This document shows positions 16,935-26,176 of a stretch of DNA of 64,000 nucleotides, piece by piece; positions within the stretch are counted from its first letter, which is position 1; every line of letters begins with the position of its first letter. Below the pieces are notes generated by a model. It had not been told where the DNA came from, did not search any database, and was given only the letters and a program-made list of their open reading frames with translations. The position numbers and the translations under genes are program-made. The stretch spans positions 124,001 through 188,000 of the forward strand of contig JAVJUA010000084.1 of the NCBI GenBank assembly GCA_040219935.1. The letters run 5' to 3'. The stretch is from UBA7803 sp040219935 (GTDB lineage: Bacteria; Pseudomonadota; Gammaproteobacteria; Pseudomonadales; Azotimanducaceae).

Positions 16935-17867
16935 TCACAGCCAGCCCACGCTGGCGCGGACGTCGGCATCCGTGGGCAGCGACGCCAGCACCACCTTCGA
17001 CTCCTGGCAGACCTGCTCGACGGCGCTGACGCCGGCGTCGTAGCGGGCCCGGTAGCGCTCGCGCAGGCGCCGATCACCGGCGTCGAACTGCCAACGGTCG
17101 ACGCCGTCCGTCACCGTGTAGCGATCCGCCGGCGGCAGGTCGCGCTCCAGCGGGTCGAATACCCGCACCGCAGCCACCTCGTTGTGGCGGCCCAGGGCGC
17201 GGAAGGCGTCGCGCCAAAGCCCGTGATGATGGGCGAAGTCGCTGACCACGTAGATCCGGTAGTGGCTGCGGGCGAGCCGGCGCACGCGCAGCAGAGCTTC
17301 GCCGAACGCAGCAGCGTCCGGCCCTTCGCCGCCACGCTGCAGGGCTCGGTTGAACCTGGCCAGATCGCCCAGCAGGCGGGCCAGGGGCTTGATGTTGCGG
17401 TAGGGCTTGTGGATCGCCAGGTCGTCATTGCCGAGGATCACGGCACCCACCCGGTCGTGGTGGCGGATGGCGCGCCAGGCGGCCATGGCGGCGAACTCGG
17501 CGGCCGCCACCGACTTCAGCCGCTCGCGGCTGCCGAAGAACATGGATTGGGTCTGGTCCACCACCAGCAGGGTCAGACGCTCGCGCTCCTCGCGGAACAC
17601 CTTGGTATGCGGCACGCGCTTGCGGGCCGTCACCCGCCAGTCGATGCTGCGGACATCGTCGCCCGGCTGGTAGAGGCGCACCTCGGAGAAGTCGATGCCA
17701 CGGCCGCGCTGCCGCGACAGCCGGGTGCCGCCGCGGGCGCTGACCACGCTGCTGGCGGTCAGCGGTTCCGTCAGCGGCCGGAAGCGCAGCGCGAGCAGGC
17801 CGTCGAGGTCGACATAGGGGCCGCGCAGCAGGACGTCGGGCTTCCCGTCGGGCTTCGCGTCCGTCAT
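16935..17867 (-). CDS. DUF58 domain protein
   Basis: A 310-residue soluble protein. The core DUF58 signature is present (GIDFSEVRLYQPGDDVRSID followed by WRVTAR), then a VWA-like fold with the metal-site-like VVDQTQSMFFGS. DUF58 proteins accompany MoxR ATPases and are thought to bring them to substrates. It lies eight bases after moxR and ten before the DUF4381 gene. There is no membrane segment, so it is cytoplasmic. Confidence 0.9.
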   Translation of the reverse strand: MTDAKPDGKPDVLLRGPYVDLDGLLALRFRPLTEPLTASSVVSARGGTRLSRQRGRGIDFSEVRLYQPGDDVRSIDWRVTARKRVPHTKVFREERERLTLLVVDQTQSMFFGSRERLKSVAAAEFAAMAAWRAIRHHDRVGAVILGNDDLAIHKPYRNIKPLARLLGDLARFNRALQRGGEGPDAAAFGEALLRVRRLARSHYRIYVVSDFAHHHGLWRDAFRALGRHNEVAAVRVFDPLERDLPPADRYTVTDGVDRWQFDAGDRRLRERYRARYDAGVSAVEQVCQESKVVLASLPTDADVRASVGWL

Positions 17868-17875
17868 GGCCGCCC

Positions 17876-18847
17876 TCAGGGCACCGGCACCTGGTCCAGC
17901 AGCATGTCCACCACCCGGTCGGCGGAAACGCCCTGGGCCTCGGCATCGAAGGTGAGGATGAGGCGGTGGCGCAGCACGTCGTGGGCCACCGCCTGAACGT
18001 CGTCGGGGCTGACGAAGTCACGGCCCTCAAGCCAGGCCAGCGCCCGCGCGCACTGGTCGATGGCGATGGTGCCGCGGGGGCTGGCGCCGAACTCCACCAG
18101 ACCCGACAGCGCGCCCCGGGCCTCGCGGGTGGCCATGATCAGGGCGACGATGTAGCGCTCCACCGGCTCCGCCATGAAGATGTTGAGGATCTCACGGCGG
18201 GCGGCGAACACGTCGTCCTGGGTCAGCCGGTACGGGGCCGCCGGCGGTGGTGTGCGGGTGCCGGCCTCGCGACGCACCAGGTGCAGGATGTCGGTCTCGG
18301 ACTGCTCGTCCGGATAGCCGACGCGGACGTGCATCAGGAAGCGGTCTAGCTGCGCTTCCGGCAGCGGGTACGTGCCCTCCTGCTCGATGGGGTTCTGGGT
18401 GGCCATCACCAGGAACAGCTCGGGCAGCGGAAACGTCTGGCGGCCGACGCTGACCTGGTGCTCGGCCATGGCTTCGAGCAGGGCCGACTGCACCTTCGCC
18501 GGTGCCCGGTTCACCTCGTCCGCCAGCAGCAGGTTGTGGAACACGGGCCCCGGCTGGAACTTGAACGAGCCGTCTTCCGGGCGGAACACCTCGGTGCCGG
18601 TAATGTCGCTGGGCAGCAGGTCGGGCGTGAACTGGATGCGGTGGAAGTCGCCGTCGACGGCGTTGGCCAGCTCTTTGACCGCCCGGGTCTTGGCGAGGCC
18701 GGGCGCGCCCTCCACCAGCAGGTGGCCGCCGCACAGCAGCGCCATCATCAGCCGCTGCAGCAGGGCGTGCTGGCCGATGATGCGGCCGGTGAGCCAGTCG
18801 GTGACGGCCCGCACGCGGTCCTGCTCGAGGGAATGCACTGCGCTCAT
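17876..18847 (-). CDS. moxR: MoxR-family AAA+ ATPase
   Basis: A 323-residue AAA+ protein. Walker A is VEGAPGLAKT, Walker B LLLADEVNRAPAK, sensor 1 MATQNPIEQEGTYPLPEAQ with the arginine-finger region LDRFLMHV. MoxR ATPases act as chaperones for metal-cofactor insertion or membrane-complex maturation. It is the first gene of the six-gene Bat operon and diverges from pyrD across 58 bases, which must hold both promoters. Confidence 0.94.
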   Translation of the reverse strand: MSAVHSLEQDRVRAVTDWLTGRIIGQHALLQRLMMALLCGGHLLVEGAPGLAKTRAVKELANAVDGDFHRIQFTPDLLPSDITGTEVFRPEDGSFKFQPGPVFHNLLLADEVNRAPAKVQSALLEAMAEHQVSVGRQTFPLPELFLVMATQNPIEQEGTYPLPEAQLDRFLMHVRVGYPDEQSETDILHLVRREAGTRTPPPAAPYRLTQDDVFAARREILNIFMAEPVERYIVALIMATREARGALSGLVEFGASPRGTIAIDQCARALAWLEGRDFVSPDDVQAVAHDVLRHRLILTFDAEAQGVSADRVVDMLLDQVPVP

Positions 18848-18905
18848 GACGTGTCCGATCGAAAAGCCCGGTATTGTAGCGGCCGGGGGCGTAGAATTCG
18901 CGCCG

Positions 18906-19916
18906 ATGTACGCCCCGGTCCGATCCCTGCTGTTCGCCCTGCCGCCGGAAGCCAGTCACAACCTGGCACTGGCCGGGCTACGTGCGTTTGGACGCCTTCC
19001 GGGCAGAATCGTGCCCGCCGCCGGTCGCTCGCGCCGCCTGCTCGGCCTCGACTTCGCCAATCCGGTGGGGCTGGCCGCCGGTCTCGACAAGGACGCAGCC
19101 GCAGTCGAAGGTCTGGCCCGGCTCGGATTCGGCTTCGTCGAGGTGGGCACCGTGACGCCACGGCCGCAACCGGGCAACCCGAAGCCGCGGCTGTTCCGGC
19201 TGCCGCAGGCGCAGGCGCTGATCAACCGCATGGGCTTCAACAACGGCGGTGCCGCGGCCATGGCCGGGCGGCTGGACAGGCTGCGCAGCCGCGGCCGCCT
19301 CGGCGCCACCGTGCTCGGCGTCAACGTCGGCAAGAACAAGGACACACCACTCGAGGCCGCGGGCGACGACTACGTGGCCGCCATGACCGCCGTCTACGCT
19401 TACGCCGACTACCTGACCCTGAACCTGTCGTCTCCGAACACGCCGGGGCTGCGCGCCCTGCAGTCAGCCGAAGCCCTGGCGCCGCTGCTCGGCCAGGTGA
19501 AAGAGGCGCAGGCGCGGCTGGCGTCGACGCACCGGCGTACGGTGCCGCTGCTGCTGAAGATCGCGCCCGACCTGGCCGCGGCCGACGTCGCCGTGGTCGC
19601 AGACGCCGTGACCCGGTTCGCCATCGATGGGGTGATCGCCACCAACACCACCATCACCCGGCCCGGGCTGGAGGCGGCGCCGCGGGCGGCCGAGGCGGGG
19701 GGATTGAGCGGGCGTCCGCTGCAGCCGCTGGCGCGCGCTGCAGTAGCCGAGCTGCGCCGGCACCTCGACGCGACGGTGCCGGTGATCGGCGTCGGCGGTA
19801 TCATGGACGCCGCTGCGGGGCGGGCCATGCTGGAGGAGGGGGCCGATCTGCTGCAGATTTACACCGGCTTCATCTATCGCGGACCGGCGCTGGTGCGCGA
19901 GTTGAGCCGACTTTAG
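18906..19916 (+). CDS. pyrD: Dihydroorotate dehydrogenase (quinone), class 2
   Basis: A 336-residue enzyme. It has the N-terminal membrane-associating helix region (LLFALPPEASHNLALAGLRA) of class 2 enzymes, FMN-binding PVGLAAGLDKDA, the NRMGFNNGG loop, the catalytic Ser region LNLSSPNTPGLR and the phosphate-binding GVGGI. It oxidises dihydroorotate to orotate with reduction of the quinone pool at the inner membrane, a step of pyrimidine synthesis. ATG 18906 gives the normal length. Confidence 0.96.
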   Translation: MYAPVRSLLFALPPEASHNLALAGLRAFGRLPGRIVPAAGRSRRLLGLDFANPVGLAAGLDKDAAAVEGLARLGFGFVEVGTVTPRPQPGNPKPRLFRLPQAQALINRMGFNNGGAAAMAGRLDRLRSRGRLGATVLGVNVGKNKDTPLEAAGDDYVAAMTAVYAYADYLTLNLSSPNTPGLRALQSAEALAPLLGQVKEAQARLASTHRRTVPLLLKIAPDLAAADVAVVADAVTRFAIDGVIATNTTITRPGLEAAPRAAEAGGLSGRPLQPLARAAVAELRRHLDATVPVIGVGGIMDAAAGRAMLEEGADLLQIYTGFIYRGPALVRELSRL

Positions 19917-19967
19917 AAACGGGGATTCGACCGGCCGCGCGGCCGGGTGATTTTTGGGGGACATCAT

Positions 19968-21242
19968 ATGTTGCGGATGCTGATCGGGCTGGTCGCCCTG
20001 GCGGCCGGTGCTTCGGCCCATGCGGAGTCGGCGTTGTCCAGCGGCGACACGGCCTGGATTCTGACGGCCACGGCACTGGTGCTGTTCATGACCATTCCCG
20101 GGCTGTCACTGTTCTATGCCGGCCTGGTCCGCAGCAAGAACGTGCTGAGCGTGCTCATGCAGTGCTTCGTGATCACCTGCCTGGTGACCATTCTGTGGCT
20201 GATCGCCGGCTACAGCCTCGCCTTCTCAGAGGGCGGGCCCTTCATCGGCGGACTCGGCAAGGTGTTCTTCAACGGCGTCGGCACCGACTCGGTGAGCGGC
20301 ACCGTTCCGGAGCCGGCCTTCGCGCTGTTCCAGCTCACCTTCGCCATCATCACCCCGGCGCTGGTGGTGGGCGGCTTCGCCGAGCGGATGCGCTTCGGCG
20401 CCATGCTGCTGTTCTCGGCGCTGTGGCTGCTGCTGGTCTACGTGCCGGTCTGCCACTGGGTCTGGGGCGGGGGCTGGCTGGGTGAGCTGGGGCTCATGGA
20501 CTTCGCCGGCGGCACCGTGGTGCACGTCACCGCGGGCACCGCGGCGCTGGTGGCCGCGCTCATGCTCGGGCGCCGCCGCGGCTTCCCCGAGACACCCATG
20601 ATGCCGCACAACATGACCATCACCGTGGCCGGTGCCGGCATGCTCTGGGTGGGCTGGTTCGGCTTCAACGGCGGCAGCGCGCTTGCTGCCAACGGCGATG
20701 CCGCCATGGCCATGCTGGTGACCCACATCTCGGCCTCCGCGGGCGCGTTCACCTGGCTGGTGGCGGAGTGGATCCGCTTCGGCAAGCCCAGCGCGCTCGG
20801 CGCCGTGACCGGCATGGTGGCCGGGCTCGGCACCATCACGCCGGCCTCGGGCTTCGTGGGTCCCGGCGGCGCCCTGGTGATCGGCATTCTCGCCGGCGTC
20901 ATCTGCTTCGTGGCCACCAACTATCTGAAGCGCACCCTGCGCATCGACGACTCGCTGGACGTGTTCCCGGTGCACGGGGTCGGCGGCATTCTGGGCACGC
21001 TGCTCACCGCCGTGTTCGCCAGCTCGGCGTTGGGCATGTTCAGCGGTCACGTGGACCTGAACATCGGTGAGCAGCTCGGTGTGCAGGCGCTGGGCGTGGG
21101 CGTCACGCTGGTCTACACGGCCCTGGTGACGGCCGGCATCCTGCTGGTGACCCAGGCCCTGATCGGCAACCGGGTCAGCGACGAGCAGGAGGTCGAGGGC
21201 CTGGACATCGTCTCCCACAACGAGCGTGGCTACGACCTCTGA
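19968..21242 (+). CDS. amtB: Ammonium transporter (Amt family)
   Basis: A 424-residue protein with a signal peptide (MLRMLIGLVALAAGASAHA) and eleven predicted membrane spans. Family motifs include DFAGGTVVHVTAG with a pore His, the second pore His in DVFPVHGVGGILG, and FYAGLVRSKNVLS. It takes up NH4+/NH3 across the inner membrane. ATG 19968 follows GGGGGA by about six bases and is preferred over a GTG at 19947. The usual PII partner glnK is not adjacent, so any PII control must come from another locus. Confidence 0.95.
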   Translation: MLRMLIGLVALAAGASAHAESALSSGDTAWILTATALVLFMTIPGLSLFYAGLVRSKNVLSVLMQCFVITCLVTILWLIAGYSLAFSEGGPFIGGLGKVFFNGVGTDSVSGTVPEPAFALFQLTFAIITPALVVGGFAERMRFGAMLLFSALWLLLVYVPVCHWVWGGGWLGELGLMDFAGGTVVHVTAGTAALVAALMLGRRRGFPETPMMPHNMTITVAGAGMLWVGWFGFNGGSALAANGDAAMAMLVTHISASAGAFTWLVAEWIRFGKPSALGAVTGMVAGLGTITPASGFVGPGGALVIGILAGVICFVATNYLKRTLRIDDSLDVFPVHGVGGILGTLLTAVFASSALGMFSGHVDLNIGEQLGVQALGVGVTLVYTALVTAGILLVTQALIGNRVSDEQEVEGLDIVSHNERGYDL

Positions 21243-21257
21243 GCGGGGTGCCCGGGG

Positions 21258-22223
21258 TCAGGCTTCGAGATCCGGACCCCGCGCCAGGGCGCTGCGAACC
21301 AGGGCGTCCATCAACTCGGGAAACGGCGAGCCGACCGCGGCAGCCGCATCCGGGAACAGGCTGGTGGGGGTCATGCCCGGCAGGGTGTTGACCTCCAGCA
21401 GCACGATCTCGTCGCGATCGGTGACCAGCAGGTCGGCGCGCGACAGGTCCCTCAATCCCAGGGCCCGATGGGCGGTCAGGGCGATGCGCTGGGCGGCGTC
21501 GCGCACGGCGTCCGTGACCGGGGCCGGAATCAGGTGCTCGCTTTTGCCCTGGGTGTAGCGGTTGGTGTAGTCGTACCATTCGTCCTGCGCCGTGCGAATC
21601 TCGATGACGGGCAGCGACCGCGGCGCCTCGCCGTGCAGGTGCAGCACGCCGACGGTGATCTCGCGTCCCGGCACGAAGGGTTCCACCAGCACGCCGTGAC
21701 CGAAGTCGAGGGCGGCGCGGATGGCCGGCTCGGCGTCGCCGCCATTGGGCAGACGGGTCACCCCCAGCGCCGAACCCTGACGCAACGGCTTGATCACCAC
21801 CCGGTCGCCGAGCCGCTCGCGCACCGCGGCGGCGGCCTCGGTGCTCGGGGTGCCGGGTTCCACCACCACCTCGTCCGCCACCGGCAGGCCGAGCCGGCGG
21901 AACACGGCCTTGGCCAGGCTCTTGTCCATGGCCAGGGCGCTGCCGTGCACGTCGCTGCCCACGTAGGGCAGCCCCAGCAAGGCCAGAAAGCCCTGCACCG
22001 TGCCGTCCTCGCCGGGCGGGCCGTGCAGGGCGGGGAACACCACGTCGGGCTCGTGCTCCAGCAGTCGTCGCGCGCAGTGGCGGTCGAGTTCGATGAGCTG
22101 TGGGCGATGGCCGGCTGCCTCGAGGCCGCGGGCCACCTCCCGGGCCGACACCCGGGACACCTGGGCCTCGGCGGAAGGTCCGCCCATCAGCACGGCGACG
22201 TCGAGCGCGGTCGGGTTCACCAT
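21258..22223 (-). CDS. ddl: D-alanine--D-alanine ligase
   Basis: A 321-residue ATP-grasp enzyme. The N-terminal substrate site VLMGGPSAEAQVSR is a variant of the usual GGxSxE loop. Other landmarks are FPALHGPPGEDGTVQG, the ATP-grasp Lys in VVIKPLRQGSALGV and the metal-binding VLLEVNTLPGMT. It joins two D-Ala for peptidoglycan precursor synthesis. Unlike most gammaproteobacteria, it is not within the mra/ftsQ cluster; it may be a second ddl. It is the last gene of a four-gene minus-strand run. Confidence 0.9.
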   Translation of the reverse strand: MVNPTALDVAVLMGGPSAEAQVSRVSAREVARGLEAAGHRPQLIELDRHCARRLLEHEPDVVFPALHGPPGEDGTVQGFLALLGLPYVGSDVHGSALAMDKSLAKAVFRRLGLPVADEVVVEPGTPSTEAAAAVRERLGDRVVIKPLRQGSALGVTRLPNGGDAEPAIRAALDFGHGVLVEPFVPGREITVGVLHLHGEAPRSLPVIEIRTAQDEWYDYTNRYTQGKSEHLIPAPVTDAVRDAAQRIALTAHRALGLRDLSRADLLVTDRDEIVLLEVNTLPGMTPTSLFPDAAAAVGSPFPELMDALVRSALARGPDLEA

Positions 22224-22236
22224 GAGTGTCTCCGGG

Positions 22237-22764
22237 TCAGGGATGCAGGGTCGCGCGCGGATCGTAGACGGTCCAGCGCTGGTGGTCACGCCAGGCGCCG
22301 GCGATGAACAGAAACGCCGGCGACAGCCCCTCGAACTGGAAGCCGCAGCGCTGCACCAGCGCTACCGAGCGGGCGTTGTCGGGCTGAATGTTGGCCTCGA
22401 GCCGATGCAGGCCGAGATCGCCGAAGGCGTAGCGTTTCACCTGCTCCAGCCCCTGGCTCATGTAGCCCTGACCGGCGAAGGGAGCACCGGCGTAGTAGCC
22501 GAGCGAGGCCGACAGAAACGAGCCGCGGACGATGTTGTTGAGGTTGATCACGCCGGTGATGGCGTCATCGACGCCGCGGCAGACCAGCAGCCCTTCGTGA
22601 TCCTCCTGGTGGGTGCGGGCGAGATAGTTGAAGAATGCGACGCTGGTCAGCGGCGGCTGGATCCACGGGTCGTGCAGCCGCCGGCTCTGCTGCATCAGCT
22701 CCAGGAACTCATGGCGGTCGCGGCGGGCTACCGGGCGCAGGTAGACGCGCTCGTCAGCGCTCAT
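22237..22764 (-). CDS. GNAT-family N-acetyltransferase, RimJ-like
   Basis: A 175-residue protein with the RimJ/RimL pattern: LRPVARRDRHEFLELM at the N terminus, the acetyl-CoA loop YAGAPFAGQGYMSQGLEQV, then LGLHRLEANIQPDNARSVAL and a final QRCGFQFEG. It would acetylate a protein N terminus or small amine in the cytoplasm. It overlaps the upstream 74-aa gene by 11 bases and ends 13 bases before ddl. The substrate is unknown. Confidence 0.9.
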   Translation of the reverse strand: MSADERVYLRPVARRDRHEFLELMQQSRRLHDPWIQPPLTSVAFFNYLARTHQEDHEGLLVCRGVDDAITGVINLNNIVRGSFLSASLGYYAGAPFAGQGYMSQGLEQVKRYAFGDLGLHRLEANIQPDNARSVALVQRCGFQFEGLSPAFLFIAGAWRDHQRWTVYDPRATLHP

Positions 22765-22978
22765 GACGCTCCTGATGCTCGAGCAGAAAGATCTCCCAGA
22801 GCGCGGGCGGAATCATGGCCAGCCCGAGGATCAGCAGGTGCAGAGGGTGCAGCCGGAAGTCGTTGTCCAGCAGCCAGATGCCGCGGAAGGTGAAGCCCTG
22901 GCCGTGCCAGTCCATGAGGCCGGCGGTGGTGAGTGCGAATCCCAGAGCCAGCAGCAGAAAGCGCAGCAGATACCTCAT
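22754..22978 (-). CDS. Small membrane protein, 74 aa
   Basis: Two hydrophobic segments (LRFLLLALGFALTTAG and LHLLILGLAMIPPALWEIFL) separated by a polar loop, with a charged C terminus HQERHER, so probably two membrane spans. Its ATG overlaps the stop of the C39-like gene (ATGA), and its end overlaps the acetyltransferase start by 11 bases, so it is cotranslated with both. I do not recognise the family. Confidence 0.7.
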   Translation of the reverse strand: MRYLLRFLLLALGFALTTAGLMDWHGQGFTFRGIWLLDNDFRLHPLHLLILGLAMIPPALWEIFLLEHQERHER

Positions 22979-23913
22979 CGCGGCAGAATATACGCCGCGC
23001 CGCGGTGGCGAAGCCAGGCCCCGCTGAACGCGGCCGCCGGATAGCGGCGCACCACCTCACCGTCCGCGCCGGCCGGGTCGCAGACGTGCACGACGTCGGG
23101 GCCGGCCCCGTACACCACCACCAGATGGCCGTTGGTCTGGGGCAGCGGGGCGTCGGGCAGCTCGCCGTCGCCGAAGCGGATGCTGGTCACCACCGGCACG
23201 CCCTGGTCGAGCACGTCGAGCGCGTCGGTCCAATCGGGAAAGACCTCCACCGCGCCCACGCAGTCGTGTCGGGCGGCGGCGGCGATGGCCAGCGGCCAGA
23301 CCCCGTAGGTGTCCGTCACCGGGTCGCGGCACGACTCGGTGAGCGCGAGCCAGTCGTGAGGCCGGTGCCACATCGACAGCACCATGGAAACGCAGGTAGG
23401 CGAGCAGATGCGCTGGGCGATCTCCTCGGGCGCGCGCAGCTGGCTGCGCGGCGGCGGCGGCACGGGGAGGATGACGCTGCGCCGGGGCAGCGGTGGCACC
23501 GCCAGAGTCAGGGCGCGGGTGGACACGGTAACCAGGTAGCGACTGGGGGACGCCGCGGCCATGAAGGTCAGGTGCAGCACCGGTGACGGCAGCGGGCGAT
23601 GAATGTGAAAGCAGTCGATGTGGGTGCTGACCGGGCCGCCGGAGGGGACGCCGGCCACCTTGCCTGCCGCCGGAATCTCCAGCAGCGGCCAGGAGCCCCC
23701 TGCGGCGCGCAGCGTCCAGCGGTAGCGTTGGGGTGCGTCGCCGGCGGATGCTAGGCTGGGCACCAGGATCGTGCCCGGCGACAGGTCGGGCAATGGCAGG
23801 GCCAGCCGCCAGGCCCCATCCCGGTGCCGCCAGGGCGCCGGCCCCGACACCGGCAGCGGATAGGCGCGGACGGTGTCCGGGTCGGCGAAGCGCTGGGTGG
23901 GTATGGCGGACAT
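22975..23913 (-). CDS. C39-like cysteine peptidase family protein
   Basis: A 312-residue protein. The first 180 residues are a beta-rich domain of unknown type. The C-terminal part carries the papain-like C39 triad pattern: Cys in RICSPTCVSMVL, His in TNGHLVVVYG and Asp in VCDPAG. Proteins of this kind cleave peptides or act as amide hydrolases. There is no signal peptide and no adjacent ABC exporter, so it is not a bacteriocin-leader peptidase of the transporter type. ATG 23913 is chosen over 23985, whose extra residues overlap the neighbouring gene region. Confidence 0.75.
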   Translation of the reverse strand: MSAIPTQRFADPDTVRAYPLPVSGPAPWRHRDGAWRLALPLPDLSPGTILVPSLASAGDAPQRYRWTLRAAGGSWPLLEIPAAGKVAGVPSGGPVSTHIDCFHIHRPLPSPVLHLTFMAAASPSRYLVTVSTRALTLAVPPLPRRSVILPVPPPPRSQLRAPEEIAQRICSPTCVSMVLSMWHRPHDWLALTESCRDPVTDTYGVWPLAIAAAARHDCVGAVEVFPDWTDALDVLDQGVPVVTSIRFGDGELPDAPLPQTNGHLVVVYGAGPDVVHVCDPAGADGEVVRRYPAAAFSGAWLRHRGAAYILPR

Positions 23914-23962
23914 GAAACGACTGGTCAATGGACTCGTCAACGACTGCTCGATGGGACTACCG

Positions 23963-24217
23963 ATGGGCGCACGACCCGAACCCATGCTGACCCTGTTTTC
24001 TACCGATCACTGCGCCCTGTGCGAACGGGCGCTGGATCTGCTGGCGAGTATGCCAGAACTGCGCGGCCGGCGGCTCGACGTGGTCGACGTCGCCAATGAC
24101 GAGGTGCTGCTCGAGCGTTACGGCCCGCGTCTGCCGGTGCTGCGGGTGGGCAGCCGGGAACTCGACTGGCCGTTCACCCGCGAGACGCTGGCGCGCCTTC
24201 TCGACCCGGTCAGTTGA
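23963..24217 (+). CDS. Glutaredoxin-like protein (DUF836 type)
   Basis: An 84-residue thioredoxin fold. The active site is TDHCALCERALDLL near the N terminus and the cis-Pro segment is RLPVLRVGSRELDWPF, matching the DUF836 glutaredoxin-like family. It could be a thiol reductant in the cytoplasm; partners are unknown. The ATG at 23984 (MLTLFSTDHCALC) is an equally good start giving 77 residues. It diverges from the C39-like gene and its last eight bases overlap the end of slt. Confidence 0.8.
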   Translation: MGARPEPMLTLFSTDHCALCERALDLLASMPELRGRRLDVVDVANDEVLLERYGPRLPVLRVGSRELDWPFTRETLARLLDPVS

Positions 24218-26132
24218 TCTGGGTCTCGTGAGGCCCGAGCACCGGCTGAGGCGACTGCAGCAGGTGTCCGTACACCTGGGTGCCCGCCAGCACGTTCTTC
24301 ACGTAGTCGCGGGTTTCCCGGAACGGAATGGTCTCGATCCAGACGTCCATGGGCCGTCCGGCGCCATTGCGCAGCCAGCGGTCCACGCGGCCCTCGCCGG
24401 CATTGTAGGCTGCGGCCGCCACCGGACGGCGATTCTCGTAGCGCTCCAGCAGCCGGGCCAGGTGCCGCCCACCCAGCTCGACGTTGGTAGCGGGGTCGTA
24501 GAGCTGGAAGGCGGTGGGCTCCGCCAGGCCGGCCCGACGGGCGACGTGGCTGGCCGTCGGCGTCAGCAGCTGCATCAGGCCGTGGGCGTTGGCGTGGGAG
24601 CGCGCCTTGGGGTCGAACGCGCTTTCCTGGCGTGCCACGGCCATCAGAAAGGGCTTCGGCACCGACGTGATCTGGCTGGTGCGCAGGAAGGCATCCGTGT
24701 ACGCCACCGGGAAGCGCAGGGCGACGTCGTCACGCAGCTCGCCCTGGTTGGCGATGGCTATGCCCTGGTTGACCCAGCCGATCTCGTTGGCCAGCCGGGC
24801 GGCGTAGAAGCGTTCGTCCGTGGTCAGTCGGGGCACCAGGGCGAACCACTCCCGGCGGGCATTCACCAGGTCGCCCACCGCGTACAGCTCCAGCGCCCGC
24901 TGCACGGGGGGCAGGGTCTCCAGGCGCGCGCGGATGGTCGGGTCGTTGCGTTCGGCGGCCGCGTTCAGGCGCGTCGGCTGGCCCAGCCGGCTGGCGGCCA
25001 GAAAGCCGTAATAATGTCGCTCGTCGGCGATGGCCTTCCAGGTCTGGGTGGCGCGCTCGCTCTGCAGCTGTGACTGCTGCAACGCCCGGCCCAGCCAGTA
25101 CTGCCAGCGCAGGTCGTTGCGGCGATCCTGCGGCATGCGCTCGATCCACTCCGCCACTGCCTTCCAGTTCTCCACCGCCAGTGCGGCGTCGGCCATGCCT
25201 TCGGCGAATCCGGCGGATACCAGCGCCGGGGCGCGGGAGGGGAAGTCGCCGGCGCGGGCCATGGCCAGCACCACGGCCTCGCTCACCTCGCGGGCAGCCT
25301 CGTCGCTGAAGGCGTGGCTGTCCTGGTAGCGTTGCCAGGCTGCCGATGCCGCGGCCGCGTTCTGGGCGGCGAGCCGGCGGATGCCGTGAGCGATGACCAC
25401 ACGCGCGGCCGATTCGTCGCGGCTCCAGATGCCCCTGCGGCTGACCGACTGCGGATCGACGTGCACGTCGTACAGGGCCCGGGCCCAGGGCTTCAAGGGA
25501 CCGTCGAAGAAGCGCAGCAGATAGCGGGCGAGCTGCCGCTGGTCGGCGCGCAGGGCAAGCTGCATGCGCTCCCACGCCATCGTCTCGGTCAGATGGCCGC
25601 CGCGAATCCAGGACTCGAACAGGGGATCACACGCCTTCGGCTGGGAGCGGCCGACGGTCCAGAGCTCGGGCACCGCCTCCATGGCCGCGGCGCGATCGCC
25701 GGTGGCCTGCAGGGCCCGCAGCCGGTAGCAGCGCAGCTCCGGGTCCGCCGTCTCCTGGTAGTGGGCCAGCAGCCGCGCCCAGTCGTTGCGCGCGCCCATC
25801 ATCTTCAGCCAGCGTCGGTGCAGCAGCGGGGTGACCGGCAGGTCGGCGTGGCGGGACTGAAAGGCCAGCATGTCGGCGTCGCTGATGCGGCCCAGCCGCG
25901 ATTCCACCTCGTAGTAGTCGAGATAGGGTGCCAGTGGGTAGTCGTCCAGCGCCGTGCGCGCCTGGCGGAATGCGGGCGCGCGGCCGGCGTGCAGGTGGCC
26001 GATGGCCTGGCGGTACAGCTCGCGCTTCTGCTCCTGAGGCACGATGGCGCCGGCGGGCAGCGCCGCGCCGAGCAGAAGGTATCCAAGTACCAGCAGGACG
26101 GCGCTCCGGCCGCTCCACGGTAGATATCGCAT
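24210..26132 (-). CDS. slt: Soluble lytic murein transglycosylase (Slt70 type)
   Basis: A 640-residue protein with a signal peptide (VLLVLGYLLLGAALPAGA), a long alpha-helical superhelix domain as in Slt70 and a C-terminal goose-lysozyme-type SLT domain. The catalytic Glu is about residue 503 in VARQESAFDPKAR, followed by HGLMQLLTPTA and AAYNAGEGRV. It cleaves peptidoglycan glycan strands to anhydromuropeptides in the periplasm. It follows a universal stress protein gene, separated by three 14-base tandem repeats. Confidence 0.94.
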   Translation of the reverse strand: MRYLPWSGRSAVLLVLGYLLLGAALPAGAIVPQEQKRELYRQAIGHLHAGRAPAFRQARTALDDYPLAPYLDYYEVESRLGRISDADMLAFQSRHADLPVTPLLHRRWLKMMGARNDWARLLAHYQETADPELRCYRLRALQATGDRAAAMEAVPELWTVGRSQPKACDPLFESWIRGGHLTETMAWERMQLALRADQRQLARYLLRFFDGPLKPWARALYDVHVDPQSVSRRGIWSRDESAARVVIAHGIRRLAAQNAAAASAAWQRYQDSHAFSDEAAREVSEAVVLAMARAGDFPSRAPALVSAGFAEGMADAALAVENWKAVAEWIERMPQDRRNDLRWQYWLGRALQQSQLQSERATQTWKAIADERHYYGFLAASRLGQPTRLNAAAERNDPTIRARLETLPPVQRALELYAVGDLVNARREWFALVPRLTTDERFYAARLANEIGWVNQGIAIANQGELRDDVALRFPVAYTDAFLRTSQITSVPKPFLMAVARQESAFDPKARSHANAHGLMQLLTPTASHVARRAGLAEPTAFQLYDPATNVELGGRHLARLLERYENRRPVAAAAYNAGEGRVDRWLRNGAGRPMDVWIETIPFRETRDYVKNVLAGTQVYGHLLQSPQPVLGPHETQIN

Positions 26133-26134
26133 GA

Positions 26135-26176
26135 TCAGGACGACTCCTTCAGGACGACTCTTTCAGGACGACTCCG
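26135..26176. repeat. Three 14-base tandem repeats at the usp-slt junction
   Basis: Units 26135-26148, 26149-26162 and 26163-26176 share the core TCAGGACGACTC. Read on the minus strand, the first unit encodes the last codons and TGA stop of the universal stress protein. The next two repeat that sequence, and the last copy supplies AGGAG upstream of the slt ATG. Confidence 0.9.

Noticed and set aside
21258..22223. Whether ddl could be another ATP-grasp ligase
   Set aside because: Length, the triad of substrate, ATP and metal motifs, and the LHGPPGEDGTVQG segment fit D-Ala-D-Ala ligase well, despite the variant N-terminal loop.
23914..23985. Longer N terminus for the C39-like protein
   Set aside because: The extra 24 codons cover the region needed for the divergent promoters and do not look like a signal peptide.
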